From assembly GCA_934630735.1 (NCBI GenBank), contig CAKTWK010000020.1, positions 1-36,458 of the forward strand: 36,458 nt of DNA, in the 5' to 3' direction. Shown in pieces: positions 33,882 through 36,458 of this stretch. The position numbers were made by a program, and so were the translations under genes. The DNA comes from an uncultured Collinsella sp. (GTDB lineage: Bacteria; Actinomycetota; Coriobacteriia; Coriobacteriales; Coriobacteriaceae). The stretch's first letter is position 1, and each line of letters begins with the position of its first letter. The notes beneath the pieces were generated by a model. It was not told the DNA's origin, ran no database searches, and was given only the letters and a program-made list of their open reading frames with translations.

Positions 33882-35114
33882 GTGGCCGTTACCGCGCTGT
33901 ACGTGCACGTGCCGTTTTGCGCCCAAAAGTGCCGGTACTGCGACTTTGACTCTCGCAGCTTTGCTGCGTGTGATTTGGATGCCGCGCTCGATTCGTATTT
34001 TGAGCAGTTGTATGCGCGCCTCGATTCCTTTGGCGACGCCGGGGCGCTTGCGCAGGTCCGCACGGTCTATACTGGCGGCGGCACGCCGTCACTTGCTGGG
34101 GAGCGCCTGGTGGAACTTGCCCGTCGTATCTCCATGTGGTGCAAACCCGTTGAATTTACTTGCGAAGCCAATCCTGAGTCCCTGACCGTCGAGCTCGCCA
34201 CCGCGCTTGCCGAGGCGGGTGTCACGCGCATCTCTCTGGGCGTGCAAACACTCGACAATACCGAGCTGGCTGCTATTGGCCGCATTCACGATGCCAATCG
34301 GGCACTTGCGGCTATCGCGACGGTGAAGGACGCTGGCCTCGATGTGTCGTGCGACCTGATGTGCGGCCTTCCCGGGCAGACGGCCGCAAGCTGGCGGAGC
34401 ACGCTCGATGGCGTGCTGGCGGCGGCGCCGCATCATGTATCGGTGTACCCGCTCACGCTCGAGGAGGGCACACCACTCTATCGCATGGCATGCCGTGACG
34501 AGTCGCTCGAGCCCGACGAGGATTTTCAGGCTTCGTGCATGGACGCGGCGCGTGAGCGCCTGAGTGCGGCCGGCTATCATCCGTATGAGGTGGCGAGCTA
34601 CGCGCTCTACGGCCATGAGTGCGCCCATAACATTGCCTACTGGACCGGACGGGGCTACCTGGGCCTGGGTCGTTCTGCCGCGGGCATGCTCGACGACGAG
34701 GACTTCGACCGTCTTGCAGGTTTGTTCCCCGGCGTGTCTTCTCGAGGCGATGCGTACCGCGTGCGTCTGGTGCAACGTGACGATGACGCGACGGCGTTCG
34801 AGGCCGAATATCTGTCGCAGCGCGAGGCTGTCGCCGAAGACTTGATGCTCGCTTGTCGCATGACGCGCGGTGTTGCGTCCGACCTGTTGGCTCGTGAAGC
34901 TTGCGTCATCCCAACGGGCGAGCTGGCAGCTGCCTGCGATCGCGCGCTCGAATTGGGTCTTGCCACTTGGGTGCCCGAGACGCTCTGGGGTCATGAGGGA
35001 CCCTTCACTTCGGCAGATGTCGTCGCGGGCCATGTTCGAGCTCGTCTGGCGCCGACCCACCTGGGTTGGCTCGATGGAAATGTTCTATTCGAGCTGTTTT
35101 GGGATCTAGCTTAG
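33882..35114 (+). CDS. hemW: HemW, radical-SAM heme chaperone (HemN-like)
   Basis: Radical SAM protein related to coproporphyrinogen dehydrogenase; characterised members of this short group bind heme rather than oxidise coproporphyrinogen. The 410 residues start ALYVHVPFCAQKCRYCDF, giving the CxxxCxxC cluster motif (about residues 11-18). YTGGGTPSL, ISLGVQTLDN and the HemN C-terminal domain follow. GTG at 33882 is two bases after dusB. Often annotated as oxygen-independent coproporphyrinogen III oxidase; no other heme gene is nearby. Confidence 0.92.
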   Translation: MAVTALYVHVPFCAQKCRYCDFDSRSFAACDLDAALDSYFEQLYARLDSFGDAGALAQVRTVYTGGGTPSLAGERLVELARRISMWCKPVEFTCEANPESLTVELATALAEAGVTRISLGVQTLDNTELAAIGRIHDANRALAAIATVKDAGLDVSCDLMCGLPGQTAASWRSTLDGVLAAAPHHVSVYPLTLEEGTPLYRMACRDESLEPDEDFQASCMDAARERLSAAGYHPYEVASYALYGHECAHNIAYWTGRGYLGLGRSAAGMLDDEDFDRLAGLFPGVSSRGDAYRVRLVQRDDDATAFEAEYLSQREAVAEDLMLACRMTRGVASDLLAREACVIPTGELAAACDRALELGLATWVPETLWGHEGPFTSADVVAGHVRARLAPTHLGWLDGNVLFELFWDLA

Positions 35115-35124
35115 GCCGCTCGGG

Positions 35125-35130
35125 TAGAAT
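35125..35130 (+). promoter_or_regulatory. Predicted -10 of the first J-domain gene
   Basis: TAGAAT preceded by CGGG, in a CCGCTCGGGTA context nearly identical to that before lepA. No clear -35, and no CIRCE or HAIR heat-shock operator is seen. Confidence 0.45.
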
Positions 35131-35172
35131 TACCGGAATATATACGCTGCTGTGAGCAGGAGGTTGCCGCGC

Positions 35173-36276
35173 ATGGCGACGATGAACGAAAAAGATTACT
35201 ACGAGATTCTGGGTGTCTCCAAGGACGCCACTTCGCGTGATATTCAAAAGGCCTTCCAGCAAAAGGCCCGCAAGTTCCATCCGGACGTCAACAAAGAGCC
35301 GGATGCCGAGGAAAAGTTTAAAGAGGTTTCCGAGGCCTACGCCGTGCTTTCGGATGAGCAAAAACGTGCGCGCTACGACGCCATGCGTTCTGGCAATCCC
35401 TTTGCCGGTGCTCCTACGGCTTCGCCCTATGGTGGCGGCTACGCCGGCAACACGGGCTATGGCAATCCCTTTGAGGGCGGCTTTCCCTTTGGTGGCGCCT
35501 GGGGCCAGCAGCGTCGCGGCCAGGCTGCCTACAATCCCGAGAACGGCGCCAACGTGGTCGTCGATATCAAACTCGACGCCAAGGAGGCCAAGGGCGGTGC
35601 CCGCAAGACCGTCCGCTACACGCGCTTCGATACCTGTAGCAACTGCGGCGGCTCTGGCTCCGTTTCGTCCGAGCATGCACATACCTGCCCGAGCTGCGGT
35701 GGCCGCGGCCACATCGACGTCGACCTGTCCTTCCTGTTTGGTGCGGGCACGTTCCAGTCGGTCTGCCCCGAGTGCGGCGGTTCCGGTAAGGTCGTGGCCG
35801 ACCCCTGCCCCGATTGCGGTGGCAGCGGGCGAACCCGTGTGACCTCCGAGCAGACGATTGAGTTTCCTGCCGGCACGCACGATGGCGACGAGGTCCGCAT
35901 TAGCGGCATGGGCCATGCTGGCACTAACGGTGCCGCGGGCGGCGACCTGGTCGGCCGCGCCCATGTTGAGGCCGAGCGCTTGGAAGGCAAAGCTCGTACT
36001 GGCTTTTACCTGATGGGCATTGTGGCGCCGTTTTTGGTGCTGTCGGCCATCTCGGGCGTGTTCTCGGCCTTTGCCGTGATGTGCTTTATTCCGTTTACCA
36101 TGGGCCTATTTATGGTGCTTTCGGACGGTGTGCTTCATCGCAGCCTGCTGTGGTGGAAGCGCGGTGCGATGCAGTTTGCCAACGGTTTTGCCAACGGCTT
36201 CATGTTCGCGCTCGTGTCGGTTTGGTTCGCGAGCTGCTCGCAACGGGCCATGCTTTCGCCGTATCAAATGCAATAA
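35173..36276 (+). CDS. Membrane-tailed DnaJ-like protein
   Basis: Predicted Hsp70 co-chaperone with an unusual end. Of 367 residues, about 7-70 are a J domain with HPD at 36-38, and 73-118 are Gly/Phe-rich. A type-I C-terminal domain follows, interrupted by four CxxCxGxG zinc-finger repeats, as in DnaJ. After the first substrate-binding domain closes ([10 protein letters not shown]), the second such domain and dimerisation tail are missing. They are replaced by about 90 residues with two or three hydrophobic spans (about 278-297, 299-318, 337-354). ATG at 35173 lies nine bases after AGGAGG (35158-35163). The frame is clean, so this is not an obvious frameshift. It may recruit DnaK to the membrane. 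Confidence 0.88.
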   Translation: MATMNEKDYYEILGVSKDATSRDIQKAFQQKARKFHPDVNKEPDAEEKFKEVSEAYAVLSDEQKRARYDAMRSGNPFAGAPTASPYGGGYAGNTGYGNPFEGGFPFGGAWGQQRRGQAAYNPENGANVVVDIKLDAKEAKGGARKTVRYTRFDTCSNCGGSGSVSSEHAHTCPSCGGRGHIDVDLSFLFGAGTFQSVCPECGGSGKVVADPCPDCGGSGRTRVTSEQTIEFPAGTHDGDEVRISGMGHAGTNGAAGGDLVGRAHVEAERLEGKARTGFYLMGIVAPFLVLSAISGVFSAFAVMCFIPFTMGLFMVLSDGVLHRSLLWWKRGAMQFANGFANGFMFALVSVWFASCSQRAMLSPYQMQ

Positions 36277-36307
36277 CATCAAACCCTCTGTTTGCGGTCG
36301 GCCCAGC

Positions 36308-36318
36308 TTGGGTATAGG
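36308..36318 (+). promoter_or_regulatory. Possible promoter of the second J-domain gene
   Basis: TATAGG (36313-36318) preceded by TTGGG, with TTTGCG (36291-36296) 16 bases upstream. Weak. Confidence 0.35.
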
Positions 36319-36357
36319 ACGCACTGTGACAATAATGAAAGTTGGAAGGATTCGGTC

Positions 36358-36458
36358 GTGTCGGAAAATAGGGATTACTACGAGGTACTTGGCGTCGACA
36401 GGGATGCCGACGCGCGGACGATCAAGCGTGCGTTTCTAAAGAAGGCCCGTACCGTACA
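36358..36458 (+). CDS. dnaJ: J-domain protein, probable DnaJ, 5' part only
   Basis: Starts at GTG 36358, seven bases after GGAAGGA (36344-36350), and runs off the window after 33 codons. The visible part reads [19 protein letters not shown], the first helices of a J domain; the HPD motif would come just beyond the edge. It lies directly after another J-domain gene. Whether it is the canonical full-length DnaJ cannot be seen. Confidence 0.85.
   Translation, partial: MSENRDYYEVLGVDRDADARTIKRAFLKKARTV

Overview
The window is a dense, GC-rich stretch of bacterial chromosome. It most resembles an anaerobic gut actinobacterium of the class Coriobacteriia, probably Collinsella or a close relative. 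This is inferred from gene content, not from a search. The pointers are an actinobacterial-type integration host factor gene directly before gmk-rpoZ, a folate-dependent TrmFO, a fermentative AdhE, and strongly GC-biased codons. Nearly all genes read on the + strand; only a small-molecule-kinase-like gene, adhE and rpmB are on the - strand.

Layout. (1) 50-2304: trmFO and a Xer-type recombinase. (2) 2359-12735: translation, RNA and envelope genes in the order rpsB-tsf, then pyrH-frr-uppS-cdsA-dxr-rseP-ispG-proS. UMP kinase and ribosome recycling factor are followed by undecaprenyl and phospholipid precursor synthesis, two MEP-pathway isoprenoid enzymes, a site-2 protease and prolyl-tRNA synthetase. 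(3) 12761-16460, - strand: a phosphotransferase-fold protein and adhE, with a perfect 11-bp inverted repeat upstream of adhE. (4) 16491-17540: a compact REP-associated tyrosine transposase unit. A Y1/HUH transposase gene lies between two 53-nt inverted copies of a repeat that is itself palindromic. (5) 17544-17932, - strand: rpmB with a palindrome over its promoter. (6) 18147-23718: pyrRBCKDF, the UMP biosynthesis operon, behind an RNA attenuator with mutually exclusive hairpins. carAB and pyrE are not in the window. (7) 23730-26300: mihF-gmk-rpoZ-thiI. (8) 26472-30523: comEA-comEC (DNA uptake) and holA. (9) 30573-35114: rpsT, lepA, dusB, hemW. (10) 35125-36458: two tandem J-domain genes. The first is an unusual DnaJ whose second C-terminal domain is replaced by predicted membrane helices; the second runs off the window.

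The main departures from the ordinary are five. They are the transposase with matched inverted REP ends, a roughly 105-residue winged-helix-like insertion in the M50 site-2 protease, the membrane-tailed DnaJ, the Xer gene with no conventional start codon that keeps its N-terminal domain, and lepA with a promoter placed for a leaderless message. I found no clear novel multi-gene defence or metabolic system. No tRNA, rRNA or CRISPR array was recognised.
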